Notes under the pieces: model-generated
Database searches by the model: none
What the model saw: the letters and a program-made list of their open reading frames with translations, nothing else
What the model was told of the DNA's origin: nothing
In this document: one piece after another, positions 22,503 through 33,803 of the stretch
Position numbering within the stretch: the stretch's first letter is position 1
Layout of the letters: every line of letters starts with the position of its first letter
Source: Trileptium ribeirensis
Taxonomy: Eukaryota; Nematoda; Enoplea; Enoplida; Thoracostomopsidae
Direction: 5' to 3'
DNA length: 64,000 nt
Assembly (NCBI GenBank): GCA_030248225.1
Contig: JASANE010016403.1
Span: 42,108-106,107, forward strand
Program-made: the position numbers and the translations under genes

Positions 22503-23884
22503 ATGATAATATGCTAATAGCAATAATAACTTGTAAATATTAGTCGCTATGCTTCGGATTTGACATTCGCCATAGTAACAATTATTGACAATTTGCTTTA
22601 TACGGATAATGAACAATGTGCCATTGACATTTTATTTCTTCACGGTGTGCCAAAAGAAGAATGAAGAATATGAACATTACTTGTGATGAACCAAAATTAT
22701 ACTTTTATAGTCATTGTTAACCTTGCCTATATCTCTTTTATGTATTTGTATTGGATATAATATTACCTGGTAATTATATGGTGAAGCGAATATGCTTGTT
22801 GTAAAGTCATATAACCATAGGCATCGGGCCTACATAAAAGACTAAAACTCAATTTTCAAAACGGGATTCGTAACAAATTTCATTTTGCTTAGTAAAAAAA
22901 TTTTACTGAATCTTTTCTTTGTTTCAAAATAACCTAAAGCTAAACACCCGATTCCGCTTTAGGGAACGAAAACTGGATTTCCATTTAAGATCATACGGAA
23001 TTTTCATTTACTACAGATTTAGACTAATTAATTTCTCAAGAAAATTTGTGTGGGGATTTTCGCAAACCTACCAATTTCCACATTATAATTTCTTCGGAGT
23101 TATAGAACTTATAAAAATTACAATATACTCATGGTAAATTTCATTAAGTATCTACCTCTATAATATTGTGTCGAGCTTGGTTACAGGAATATGTCATATG
23201 TTGTGTTCAATTCGTTGTGTTATTACATTGTGTATTATAATATGTTACAATGTAACCTTATGCAAATGTCAATTTATACAATTTTCGGGCTTAACAGAGC
23301 GATGATTACCATATCACTTTACCTAAATTTACTTCACAAATTGAATTAAGGTTTGTAGAACCAATTTCTTTGCGTTGCCAAGCAACACAACTTCATACAA
23401 AATTTTTATGGCTATGTAGGATTTTCTATATTTCAACCAAAAGGGTTTTTGAGCTCGCACAGAGAAAAATTTCTAGGTTTATCACTTAACTTTATATCGC
23501 TTTATATAATTGATTCGTGTAGCTATTTTGTATAATTCAATGTTCGATGTAACGTTATATTCAAATAACTTTGCTAGGAAACTGTTTACGGTGTATAAAA
23601 TATTTGCTCAGTATTAATCTTTTACTGCCATAATACTTTACTTATGTTCGTATTGATAATATGTTGTATTACATTATAATTATTTTGCTGATGTTTTATA
23701 TGACTGTTGTTATGTGATTATCCAAATGTATATATAACATGTGGTTATCATTTAATACTAGTATATGGGTTCTATATATACAAATTCCTCTTTATGTGGA
23801 AACAAAAATTTTAAAAAATACAAGTTTGACCTGCTCCTTAGATCATATACTCAACAGGGACGTTGAGGAATCGGGTCCGGGGGA
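22503..23884. other. non-coding 3' part of the LTR-like element's internal region
   Basis: About 1.4 kb of AT-rich sequence between the ORF stop and the 3' repeat. No reading frame of note. It ends in a purine-rich run, GAGGAATCGGG-CCGGGGGA, immediately before the TGTCAAC start of the 3' repeat, where an LTR retroelement would carry its polypurine tract. Confidence 0.55.
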
Positions 23885-26800
23885 TGTCAACTTTTGGGCA
23901 GGTCCAATCTTGTATTTTCCTCCCTCATAGATAATATTTCATAGGTTGTGACCTAATTACCAAAATCACACCAATTCCATTCTTGTCCCCTGGGGGATAT
24001 CCATGCTCCCACAGGGGTGACTCCTATATCTATCCCCGAGGGGGAGAAAACTATCCAAACGTTACATTACACTTCTCATTTCTTATCCCTTGCCCATATA
24101 TTACCCCTTAAATCGGACTTAAAATTTATGAATTCCCCTAATTTCACTTAAATAACACATTTCTCTAAATAACACATTTTTACTTTTCTATAAAATTTAC
24201 AAAAGTATTTAGATTTTCCCAACTTGGGTGCAACTTTACCCAACTATCAGACTATATTTTATATTCTCCCTCTGTGGAATTCCCCTTAAACCCATTATTT
24301 TTCTATTTTTATTAACCTTGGGTTCCTCTAATTTCCCCCTTTTCTTCCAAAAACAAATAAATCAATATTTGATTTCTATCAACTCTATACAACGGGGTTC
24401 CCCTGATTCACTCCTCTCCGGAAATATACTCAACCCCTGTGGGATACCTCTATATAACACCTATTTCTAACTCAAAACTCTCCTAAATTCTCCTAAAATC
24501 TGAGAAATATTATTACTAGAAACTTGGCACCGCGCCAAGGCATGTGAATTCGGAGAACGATAAGCACTTTATCGGCCTGTCATTAACAATCTATCTCACT
24601 ACGCTTTGTAACCAAGAAAATTATTTTGAAATCGGCCGCTGTTGAAATAGAAAAGTCGTGTTGACAGAGAAAAAAAACGGACGCGCATATTTTTCACCCT
24701 ATGTTCTCCTAGTGAGAATTCTTGGATTCCGAAGCTAACGCTTCTCCATCTCCGAATTCAACTACAACAAAATTTGATAAAAATCGATTCATGCGTTACC
24801 GATTTATGGACAAAAAAGATGAAATTTGACAAATTTCGGCTCGCCAGGGGGGGGTTATTTCCCTCATTCTCGGCAACGGGGCGAAGCATTGGCATATAAC
24901 TAATAGTGTATCCAAGCGATCTCTATGGCAAGTTGCTGTGAAAATTTGAGCCAAATCGACCGAGCCGTTCTGGAGATATGGAAGTTTGAAAAAAATTTGC
25001 TAAATTAACCAAATGGCCGTGGGACCCAACTTAGAGGACTTATATCGCAATACCTACAAGAGATAGAGCAAATCTGATGGCTCCCACCTGGTAGGGCATG
25101 CGTTGCTCTAGCAACATACCAAATTTCATTCCATTCGGATAAGTGGTTACATAGCTACAGCACGCCAAACTTTTGCCAAATTTTTCAAAATTTCACCATT
25201 TTTCAAGGCCCGCCTGGTGCCAGGGTGGCGCTACCCAAGCGACTCATATACCCAAGAATAAAGCTCGTCTAGACAAATGCTCCGATAACTAAATCATTCA
25301 AATCGGCCCAAGGGTTACGGAGTTATGAGCGAAAATACCCCTAAAAATGGGTCATTTTGACCCGTTACCCCCTGGGTACCCACCATTGGGGGTCCCTGTG
25401 GGACCATGGGTAGGTCCCACCGGGATAAAACCCCCAAAAGGCGCATCTAGAGATCTGTAGCTTTCGTTTAAAAAAAATTCGTCAAAATCGGCCGAAGTCG
25501 AAATAGAAAAGTCGTGTTGACAGAGAAAAAAAACGGACACGCATATTTTTCACCCTATGTTCTCCTAGTGAGAATTCTTCGATTCCGAAGCTAACGCTTC
25601 TCCATCTCCGAATTCAAATATATATACTATTAATACTAAATAAATTTACTTAGCTAACCTGTCTATTGTGTAAGGCTGGCTACATTATTAGTTTTGCGAA
25701 GTCGACGTATTAGTGTTGTTGTGTACAATATTATTCTACGTGTTATGTAGTATGATCTCTCGGTGGAGTTATTATTTTTCATTGATGTTATAATGCGTGC
25801 TGTTATATATGGTGCGATTTGAAGTTTTTGTTTTCTTTCGCATTCGGGTTCTTTTTTCCTATGGAGTTCATTGGTTTGGTTATTAAGTGTTGGAAATTTC
25901 TATTTTCCATTACTTGGTAGTGTGCATGAACTAAAACGATCTATAGGGTTTCTACCATTCCTACCATTGTTACGGTAAAACTACCGGATAGTTACACATC
26001 CTACACGCCCGAGAGTCGTGTTTTCCCCTTACATACACACGCATATTATATAGTAAATTTAGGCTCACTCGCAGTGACTTTGCCGGAGGTTACCTGCATT
26101 TCTGGACCCTGCAGAGGAGGCGGGTGCGCTAGGCAGAGTAAGTCCTAGCCGGGTATATGGCAGACCAGAAAAAGGGGCAGCCCATTCCTTAAACGGGAAC
26201 CTCTGGGTGGGAATGGTCTTTCTCCCTTTCCGGCACCTTTTTACCACCCGTTGGACCCCAGGCTGCCACATCATGGGCTGCTCTATCGTCGAAGGCTGTG
26301 ACATTGTAAACATTCTCTAGGGTCGGACATAGTTGTCGGAACTATGTCTTAGCGCAAGCCTCGCCTAGGGGTTGTCCAATGCACAGGCCGGGGAAATTTT
26401 ACGCTTAGGCTGCTTGGCAGTTATGGGCCAACACCCACGTTCTATTTAGGGAAAATCCTGTGTCACTTGTCCCTTAACACTAACACTTAAAATTCTTTGG
26501 TTTTTCAGGGTCACGAACCACACGAACATTTCAGGTAATGTACGATCTAAGGTACATGTATCCTATAATGCATGATCGCAAACAGTTGTTCCAGAACTAG
26601 TTCAAAAGTTCAAAAGCTATAAAAATTGTTACAGGTAGATTATTTCCGCAGTGCGAAACTCACGGTTACCACTATGACCCTAATATTTGGGAAGCTTGTT
26701 ATGGTTGTTATATTTGGTGCATAATGCCGGGATTTTGTTAAGTTTGGCTCCATAATCTTTTGTTGTTTTCTAACAGCGTTACTATATAATCTTTAAACTT

Positions 26801-27531
26801 TCCAGCTAATTCCGGGTAATAAAATTTCTACTATACGGCTGTGCGTGTTATCTGGCCAGCAGGAGCTGATGGTGTTGTTTTCTTTACTTGTAGTTTACTA
26901 GATGATACTTACAGCCGACGGATGGTGCGGGTCACCAACGCGTGCGCTGTCTTTTGTAAAATACTCAAGGTGGCAGGGCCACGTTATCTTCCCAGTACTT
27001 GCTCATTTGGCATTCACTCGGTAATATTGGCTAAATTGTTAGCGAAGGCTCATGTTTTAACGGACTGTTAGGTTCATTATTTTAATGGCGTTATTCTTTA
27101 TCTATTTTCAGACGACCTGTAAATATTTATAGCTTTAGCGTTCTGGTGCAATCTTTCGACATTAATATTACGATCTCTAAAGGTAAAACCCAGATTTTTG
27201 TGTTATGCATAAATTGGTCGTTCTGGGTAAAAGAATTTTCCAGTATTGCAGAACAAGCTAACAATTTCATGAGAAATCCCTCATAGCTCCAGTCTGTGTC
27301 TCAACTCTGGCCGCTTGTCGAGCCGAGACAGAGCTTGGATGCCTTCAGAACTAATATAGTTCAAACCTACTCTTATTTGACCATCTGTGATGAAATTTCT
27401 CAATTCAAATTTTTCAAACTTATGCTTTCCAAAAAGTCATGCCAAAACTTATTCAAATTCTATTCACTATACGCTACGGGACTGTTACACGGACTCTTCG
27501 CCGTAGCGACATTTTGCCTAAAACTTTTGCA
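23885..27531 (+). repeat. 3' terminal direct repeat of the LTR-like element, with a 1.1-kb insertion
   Basis: Nearly identical to the 5' repeat apart from three length differences: the roughly 150 bases noted there are absent, about 36 bases near 26325 (GGACATAGTTGTCGGAACTA region) are extra, and a 1,099-bp block is inserted at 24519-25617. Near its end an open frame (27296-27646) runs out of the repeat into flanking DNA. In the 5' copy the same frame is closed by a single C-to-T change (CAA to TAA, near 20044). Confidence 0.75.
24519..25617. mobile_element. 1,099-bp insertion in the 3' repeat, with 133-bp internal direct repeats
   Basis: The block starts GAAACTTGGCACCGCGCC and ends CTCCGAATTCAA. 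Comparison with the uninterrupted 5' repeat places it exactly between TATTACTA and ATATATATAC, with no clear target duplication. Inside, about 24629-24761 and 25485-25617 are near-identical direct repeats (GAAATAGAAAAGTCGTGTTG to CCATCTCCGAATTCAA). The space between repeats phrases of the AATCGGCC type. It has no coding capacity. Confidence 0.65.
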
Positions 27532-28430
27532 TATTACATCCGGAACCTGTGTTCTCGGGCACGTTCTGGTGGATTCTAAGCTTAGGGGTGTACTCGTCTA
27601 CACGGGCGCGGTACCACCATACAAAAATTATCTAAGAAACCTCTAAATAAATTATCGTTTTAATTTGCAACATTGAAATTTTGTTTTTTTTTCTTTGTCT
27701 TTCAACTTTAAAACTTTTTCGCAACCATTTTTAACCAGGTCTTAAATTTATTCGTTTTCGCAATTCAAACTTTTACAACGTTTTACTTAATGTCATGACT
27801 TATTCTTTTTCAAAGTGTTATTAATGCACCATGGCCTGTTATCCGGACTCGCCAGGGTACAATCAGTATTAGCACGGATATGCAATCCTGCTAACTGAAA
27901 TTCAATTTAGCCTCAGCTAATTTTGAAGATGTTACATCTAAACTTGGCCGAGTGCGCCAATACCATCTATAACTAAACTCCTAATTTTTATCTCATGGCA
28001 ATTTACTTTTTAATGCAATCAATGGTCTAAGTCTGTTTACGTTGCCAGATATAATTGGTAATCAACTCGAATTGGTTGAACTACAATTTATTTTGGTGTA
28101 TATACATCCACACGGCCTATTCAGCTTAGTTCACAATTCATCACCTAATGTTGACCTAAACCATGATATCCCTGCCCGGGACAATGACATGTCTACCGCT
28201 GGGAACTCGCGCAACTTTTCCTCCGTGACAAAGGGTATCTCCGACCGCTGGTAGACCGGTCCATCCTCTTTGGTGGCTCCTTCCCCCTTATTCTTCATTT
28301 TACTTATATTTTTGGGTAACTCTCGAACTCGCTCTGTATCTCCACCCCTTCCCCCTTGGCCACCATTGGAGATGTCGGTTACGTTTTGGTAAGAAACGTG
28401 CCGCGGAGAAGGCCGATAAACTCACAATTA
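27532..28430. other. no recognisable gene
   Basis: Flank between the 3' repeat and the CR1-like fragment. The 27296-27646 frame ends here without any recognised domain, and 28042-28254 is a short frame without motifs. This stretch must have entered the hAT gene with, or before, its neighbours. Confidence 0.4.
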
Positions 28431-28439
28431 TATGTTATT

Positions 28440-29570
28440 CAGTTTATGTCGATTTCCGGAAAGCGTTTGACAAGGTTTGCCATGCAGCTTTGATTCACAA
28501 GCTGAAAGAATATGGAATTAGTGGCCATCTTCTCGGTTGGATGCAATGTTTTCTTTGTAACCGCCATCAAAGATCGCGTGTCAACGGTTCGGTTTCGACC
28601 TGGAGTCCAGTAACCAGTGGTGTTCCACAGGGAACGGTGCTAGGCCCGCTCTTGTTCGTCATTTTTGTTGACATTATTGACGAATACGTCAGTTGCTCAG
28701 TATACAAATTCGCAGACGACTTACGAATGTCACGACGCATCGAAAAAATGCATTCAGACTTAATCTTCGATGATTTCCAAGCGGATCTTGACGGACTCGA
28801 ACATTTCTGCGAAGAATTTCTTCTCAGTCCTAACAGTGATAAATGTTGCGTCATGTACTGCGGTGACGGAAACCCTCACACTGCGTACTCCTTCGCTAAG
28901 AATCTACTCCGTTAGACAGAAAGTGAAATGGACATAGACGTTTGGATCACTTCTGATATGAAAATGTCACTGCATTGCGCAAAGGCCGCTTGTAAAGCAG
29001 AAAAGGTTATCAGGCTGCTTCGCCAAACAATTACAAATTGGAATAAAAACATATGGCTCCATCTATACCGCAGTCTCATTCGACCACACATTGAATATGC
29101 TGCCAATATCTGGTGCCCACACTACCAACGAGATGTAGATATTATAGAATGTGTGCAATGTCACGCCACTAAGCTCATCCCCTTCATCCGCAGGTGGGGT
29201 CGTACGAGCAAAGACTTGAGTTTCTCGGTATTCAAAGTCTTGAAAACAGACGTCTTCGTAGCGATCTCATATTTGTTTACCGGCTTTTTCACGGCCATGT
29301 CGACATGGACATCTCTCAGTTTTTTTAAACTGGGATACGCCACAACAAGAGGCCATGCGTTCAAAATAGACATCCACCGATTAAACTGCCGTAGATACTT
29401 TTTTGGGCTACGGGTTATTACTTCTTGGAACTCCCTCTGTTTCACGCTCGTAAACGCCCCATCTGTTTCATCGCTCAAGCACAGACTCCATATGTCAAAT
29501 TTCTTCGAACATTGACTTACTTTATGATGTTTCTTTACACGTAATCATGCCCCGCATCGGCGGGGCCAAC
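28440..29570 (+). pseudogene. CR1-like non-LTR retrotransposon, 5'-truncated RT
   Basis: Reverse transcriptase starts abruptly in the palm: VDFRKAFDKV, GISGHLLGWMQCFLC, GVPQGTVLGPLLFVIF, then YKFADDLRM with the catalytic FADD. A stop at 28913-28915 separates it from the C-terminal part (28928-29515): DIDVWITSDMKMSLHCAKA, LIRPHIEYAANIW and VQCHATKLIPF, with FFGLRVITSWNSL near the end. The endonuclease and the first RT blocks are missing, as in most CR1 copies. The phrase YVSCSVYKFADDL has a close relative in the degenerate minus-strand copy near 40.8 kb, so both belong to one subfamily. Confidence 0.88.
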
Positions 29571-29674
29571 AAAGATCTCCAGAAATATACGCCGACACAC
29601 CGACCAACAATCTATGATTTGTTAACAATGTCGTCGAGCGTACTGTGGAGCTTCAGGTACGCATTCCGGTACGC

Positions 29675-30240
29675 ATATGTATAAAGGCTGTCGCGCTCAA
29701 TACTCCGAAATAACGGAGAGCGAACTGTTCCCAAAAAAGTTCTGTGTAATTAGGTGGACCGAGAATTATGATGTGGCAAAACGAGCCCTCGAAATGATGC
29801 CTCATTTAAAAAATGGACGGAACTAGTCAAACCGAAACCGAGTTCACAGTTGTTCGATAACATTGTTGCAAGTCTGAAAGACCCACTTCTTGAGGCCAAA
29901 TTAAAATTTTTTGTATCGGTTTCGTTGATTCTTGTGCCATTCCTTGTACATTTTCAAAGCGAAGCTCCTATGTTTCCTTTTCTGTTCGAGAGATTAAACC
30001 AACTGGTCCGTAATATCATGTCAAGATCCGTCAAAGAAAATGTGATGGCAGTAGCGAACACGTCGACGAAGCTGCTGTCAGTCGACATAACGTCGGATAG
30101 TGACGCGAGTTTTCATCTGAGAAAACGTAATACAGAGTACTCGCTGAAAGGCAGGACCAATTTTAAATGCCTTTCGGATGTCCGGGAAAACTTCGGAAAA
30201 TGTCCGGGAAAATGAGGTCGGTCTATCGGCGGGCACCCTG
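29675..30240 (+). pseudogene. hAT-type transposase, right part
   Basis: The hAT reading resumes here with ARG/TYR-rich sequence ending ITESELFPKKFCVIRW, then NYDVAKRALEMMPHLKKW. After a frameshift near 29800-29850 comes SLKDPLLEAKLKFFVSV and SEAPMFPFLFERLNQLV. This continues the domain left off at 17511 with only a few residues missing. Near the end it has the CCGGGAAAA words also seen near the left end. The sequence closes with GGCGGGCACCCTG at 30228-30240, which is a typical hAT terminus (CAGGGTGCCCGCC read inward). No 8-bp duplication matching the left side was found. The C-terminal dimerisation domain is missing, so the copy is dead. Confidence 0.72.
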
Positions 30241-30294
30241 TAAACACTCTCCTTTCCTAACCTAAATTTTGGGGTTTTCATTTTTTCATATATC

Positions 30295-30624
30295 TTTGTT
30301 TGAAAGCCTATCATGTCAGAGTGTGCACCTGATATTTGGGATTAAAAAATTTTGAGTGGTTAATTAGTATTAGCTAATTGTAATTAGTTAAGCTTATGCA
30401 GCTAAAATAGAGAATTTTGCAATATTTGTGCTATTTATTGAAATAGAATCGTTTCGATCAAACCATTATAGGGTTTTTTGGGTCGAAGAATTCAAATATA
30501 ATATTTTTACCAGTGATAAAGCCCTATGTCCTATGCAATGTAGTTACAACAACATAAAATTGAGTACATTCGTAATGCCACAGCCCAAGCTCCGCTCACA
30601 AATGTAGTTCCACTACCGACTAGT
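30295..30624 (+). mobile_element. Helitron-like 3' end, copy 1
   Basis: About 330 bp is shared, with a few differences, with 52135-52457. Both copies end with a small hairpin (GTAGT-TCC-ACTAC, 30604-30616) followed by CGA and CTAG, then T. A short hairpin before CTRR, with insertion before T, is the signature of Helitron 3' ends. The shared part begins TTTGTTTGAAAGCC; sequence further upstream differs between the copies. No Rep/helicase is present. The copy lies just beyond the hAT right terminus. Confidence 0.6.
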
Positions 30625-32150
30625 ATCTTTGTAATAAACGTTTTATTCGCCGGCTTTTGTGGACAATTGGGTTAAACCGGAATGAGTAGCGATAGTCGCC
30701 GTACAGCACAGCGCACGTTAGAAGAACGCGGGCTGCATAGTTCCCCCGGCATACTCCTGGCCACACCTCGAACGTTACATCTTCAGTGACAATTCCCCCG
30801 TATTTTAGGTAATATCCGATAGCCGCCATAAGAAAGTTCTCGTCCAAACCCTACCTCCATTCTCAAATAAAAATATAACAATAATAATCATTATTGGTAC
30901 AATGTTGTGGGTTCGGGAGGCTACTAGGGATCCTTGGGTTCAAACCTGCCCAAAAACCTTAAATCTGGGTTTTTACACTAATGTTTATATTTATTTCTCC
31001 CTAATTTTTCAGTTTCCTAAAATTTGGGATTTTGTTATTTTTCCTTTTAACAGGCTACCCGCACGTTATGGAAAACAAGGAAACCTGGAATTTGGGGCTT
31101 TATGCTATAGAAAGCATGGAAAACTTGGTAAATTTGGAAACTTCAAAAATACTTTTTGAAAAATTGCGTGTTCGCGACTAATCACATTTTTTGTCTTTTT
31201 CACACCTATCCACGGCAACGATGATTTTTCGAATTACTTTACAAAACAAATATAAATTTGTTGCAACATTGCATCTATTGCATTCATATAAATACATGCA
31301 ATTCATTTTTAACATAAATTTATTGTTGGTATTGTTGTATTATTATTAGTTATGATTGGTGTGGAATTTTTTTTGGGTCGACTGGAAAAATTTTAAATTT
31401 CCGCGGGAACCCGGGAACCCTGTTTTACTGATTAGCATATTTTTCTTTCTTTTATTTTGCTAGCCTTTGTTTTTAATCGAGGTAGAGAGTTGCTGTGTTT
31501 GACTTGCGCAGAATTTTTGCTGATCTGATTACGCTTAAAGAATTACGTGACTGTGAATTATATTGTTGTGGTTTTATCGGGTGCTTAGCCACCCTGGTTA
31601 AGACGAGGGACACGTATTGATACGGTTGTGTTTCCTTAGCGATTTTGGTGAGCGGTACTGATGCGAAATGTGGTTTTTGGTTTTATTGTTCAAACTTTTG
31701 ACTTGCTGGTGATACTTTTGAAGGCTAACTTCGGGCTATACACAAAAGAATTGCGTTATTGAGAACTTGCGATTTTTTACTTGGATTACTTTGTTGGATA
31801 TTTTAAAGAACGAAGTCGCAGGGCATTAAGACTTCACACATAAGTACTGTTAAATCTTGATATTAAATAAATTAGTAATATTAGTTTCCTTATAAAAACC
31901 GATGTGGCTTATAATTTTAATAGGAGCGGCAACGTACTAATTACGTAACAGTTAGTTATAATTTAAAAGATCGACCTCAAGTGTCGAGTGAGTATAGCCC
32001 CGGAGAGAAGTATCACATGGGTTCAGGGGATCGTAGTGCGACCTGTTGAAGTTGTGCTAGCCGGAGGCAGTTCAACAGGAATTCCTATTCTTGAGAAGAC
32101 CGGGCGAGTGAGATGTTGTTGATTCGTATAACCTGCTCGAGACTTTGTTA
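30625..32150. other. no recognisable gene
   Basis: AT-rich sequence. It includes the small purine/pyrimidine-rich stretch near 31010-31150 and otherwise only short frames without motifs. Confidence 0.4.
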
Positions 32151-32154
32151 CCAC

Positions 32155-32620
32155 ATTAGCAGCCAGTCGGAGGCCTTGAAATTGAATAAAATTCAAGTGA
32201 ATAGTAGTCGACCGCTACTACACAGTTTTACTTAAATTGTTTGTCAGCCAGTCGGGGCGACTACAGTAAAATAACTGGCACATAATAGCGTAATTCTAAG
32301 GCTCAAGTTAAGGTACTCGGATAATCGTCCAGTTATCAGCCAGTGAGTTGCGATTGTATCAACTCATAAGAGTCTTAGCAGAACAATAGTTAACCTAAGT
32401 ATAACTCGTTGTCACTCAACTCTTAACGCAATTGTCAGTCAGTAGGGGCAATTGCATTAAATAATGAGCAGTATTAGCGTAAATTTAAGGACCTAGGGTC
32501 AATTACTTATTTACTCGTACAGCTGTCAGCCAGTCGGTGGCGGTTGTATCAACTTCACAAGAGGAGTAATAGAATAGTACATAACCTGAACTTAAGGCTA
32601 ATAGCTAACAATAAGAATCG
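32155..32620. repeat. degenerate tandem array, period about 85-99 bp, five units
   Basis: The word AGCCAGTCGG or a close variant recurs at 32161, 32246, 32338, 32437 and 32528. Each is followed by a G-rich dinucleotide step, then an ATTG-ATNAA-type segment. The AGCCAG words are usually preceded by TGTC or TATC. Units differ by many substitutions. The array lies about 1.1 kb before the first hexokinase exon and could be an old satellite, an LTR enhancer array or a host regulatory repeat; nothing decides between these. Confidence 0.55.
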
Positions 32621-33746
32621 AGTTAGCAAAGTGCTCTCATTGGCCGGAATAGTATCTTGTTCAGAACAGGTGAAAGTTATTGGTGGATAACAAGGCCTAA
32701 TCTTATTGTAGTAACGGCATTAAAGAATTGTGCCATAAAGAGAGCTTACTTGTCTAACGCTCAATAATTTACCGCAGCGGCCAATGACATTTCTTCAGCG
32801 AATTAAGCAAATAAACGCATTTTTCAAAGCAAAACCATTGTCATAACGCATTACCTCGGTATTTGTTAATGTAAGAACATTTTTCACAGACAACCTTGCT
32901 TCACATAGCCAATGACACACACATTCCCTAACTTTATATTTTATCCAGTAACATTTTTGTCAGGGTTTCTTTTTTCGTGCCGGTAACGGTGCTTTTTACT
33001 ACTAGTGCAAGTATAAACCACCAGCTAATTGGGGGGGGCTACGGTCCCCCAATGTTGAAGCTGGGCCCCAGCTCAAACCACCTAAAATTTTGGTTCTGTG
33101 GAGGGGCGAGATCAAGTGCGACCAAATTTGACTATAAGTCCAACTCAACGGTGCATGGAAATTACTTGGTTGTGTTCAAAACCATTCAATTAAGTTGCCC
33201 TAGTCAAGTTAATCCGCACGATCAACCGCTTTTGCGGGCGTTATTAGAAAAAAATCGTTATACAAACGTCCTATCTGATTGGCGTGGGAGCCTTTCGGTT
33301 TAACATATGCCATATGTCGGTTATAGAACAACGCCAGTAGCCGTCAGTGCAGCGGAAAAAATTGATGGCAAATGTGTCATCCCTGCAGCCATTAGTTATA
33401 ACATAATACATGACGCAAAAGTCAGCTCAGAATCAAGAAACCTTGAAGGAACAGGACCATTTTTAAATTAAAGTTTTAATAAATGTTCATTGTCGAGTGC
33501 TTAACGTCAAAATCCGTTGCGCCTTTTTAGCATAGTTATATTGCACTTAACAAAACCATGAAACTTCCAAACTTGAATGTGCGCCGGATTATTTGGTTGT
33601 TCGTACATTTCCAAATTATATAATGTCTCTTCCTGCATTGAACTGTGCTACTAGCTATTAAAAACCGATGCATGTTTACATATCATATTATTGTCTGTGT
33701 GCACAAACCTTTTAGAAAATCAGATAATACCTCCACTGTGATAGCG
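32621..33746. other. upstream region of the hexokinase gene
   Basis: No coding match. The open frame at 32977-33303 shows no family motif. The frame of exon 1 stays open upstream to 33645, so the transcript start or an earlier start codon could lie here. I see no clear core promoter. Confidence 0.35.
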
Positions 33747-33803
33747 ATGGAGTCACTGCCCGAGCGTGTTAAAGACATTCTATCACCTTTCAAAATAAGC
33801 AAG
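33747..33803 (+). CDS. hexokinase exon 1
   Basis: 19 codons from ATG: MESLPERVKDILSPFKISK, then donor GTACGT. The LxPF-hydrophobic-S pattern is the usual N-terminal helix of hexokinases. The exon ends in phase 0. The same frame is open upstream to 33645, so an earlier start cannot be excluded. Confidence 0.75.

Larger units (their letters stand above)
17512..27531 (+). mobile_element. LTR-like element with about 2.66-kb terminal repeats and a single novel ORF
   Basis: Two long near-identical direct repeats (17512-20170 and 23885-27526) flank 3.7 kb of unique sequence. Both repeats start TGTCAACTTTTGGGCAGG. The 3' copy is preceded by a purine run ending GGGGGA (about 23875-23884), like a polypurine tract. 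It can be read to end in TTTTGCA at 27531, followed by TATTA; TATTA also lies at 17506-17510, one base before the 5' copy, so a 5-bp target duplication is plausible. The internal part carries only one ORF, of 777 codons, directly after the 5' repeat. No gag-pol, protease, RT or integrase was seen, nor a convincing tRNA primer site. The closest known description is a LARD-type non-autonomous LTR element. It sits inside the hAT transposase gene. Confidence 0.7.

Noticed and set aside
17512..27531. Plain segmental duplication around a host gene
   Set aside because: Not excluded, but the purine tract before the second repeat, the common TG start, the insertion inside a hAT gene and the near-5-bp TATTA duplication favour an LTR-like element.
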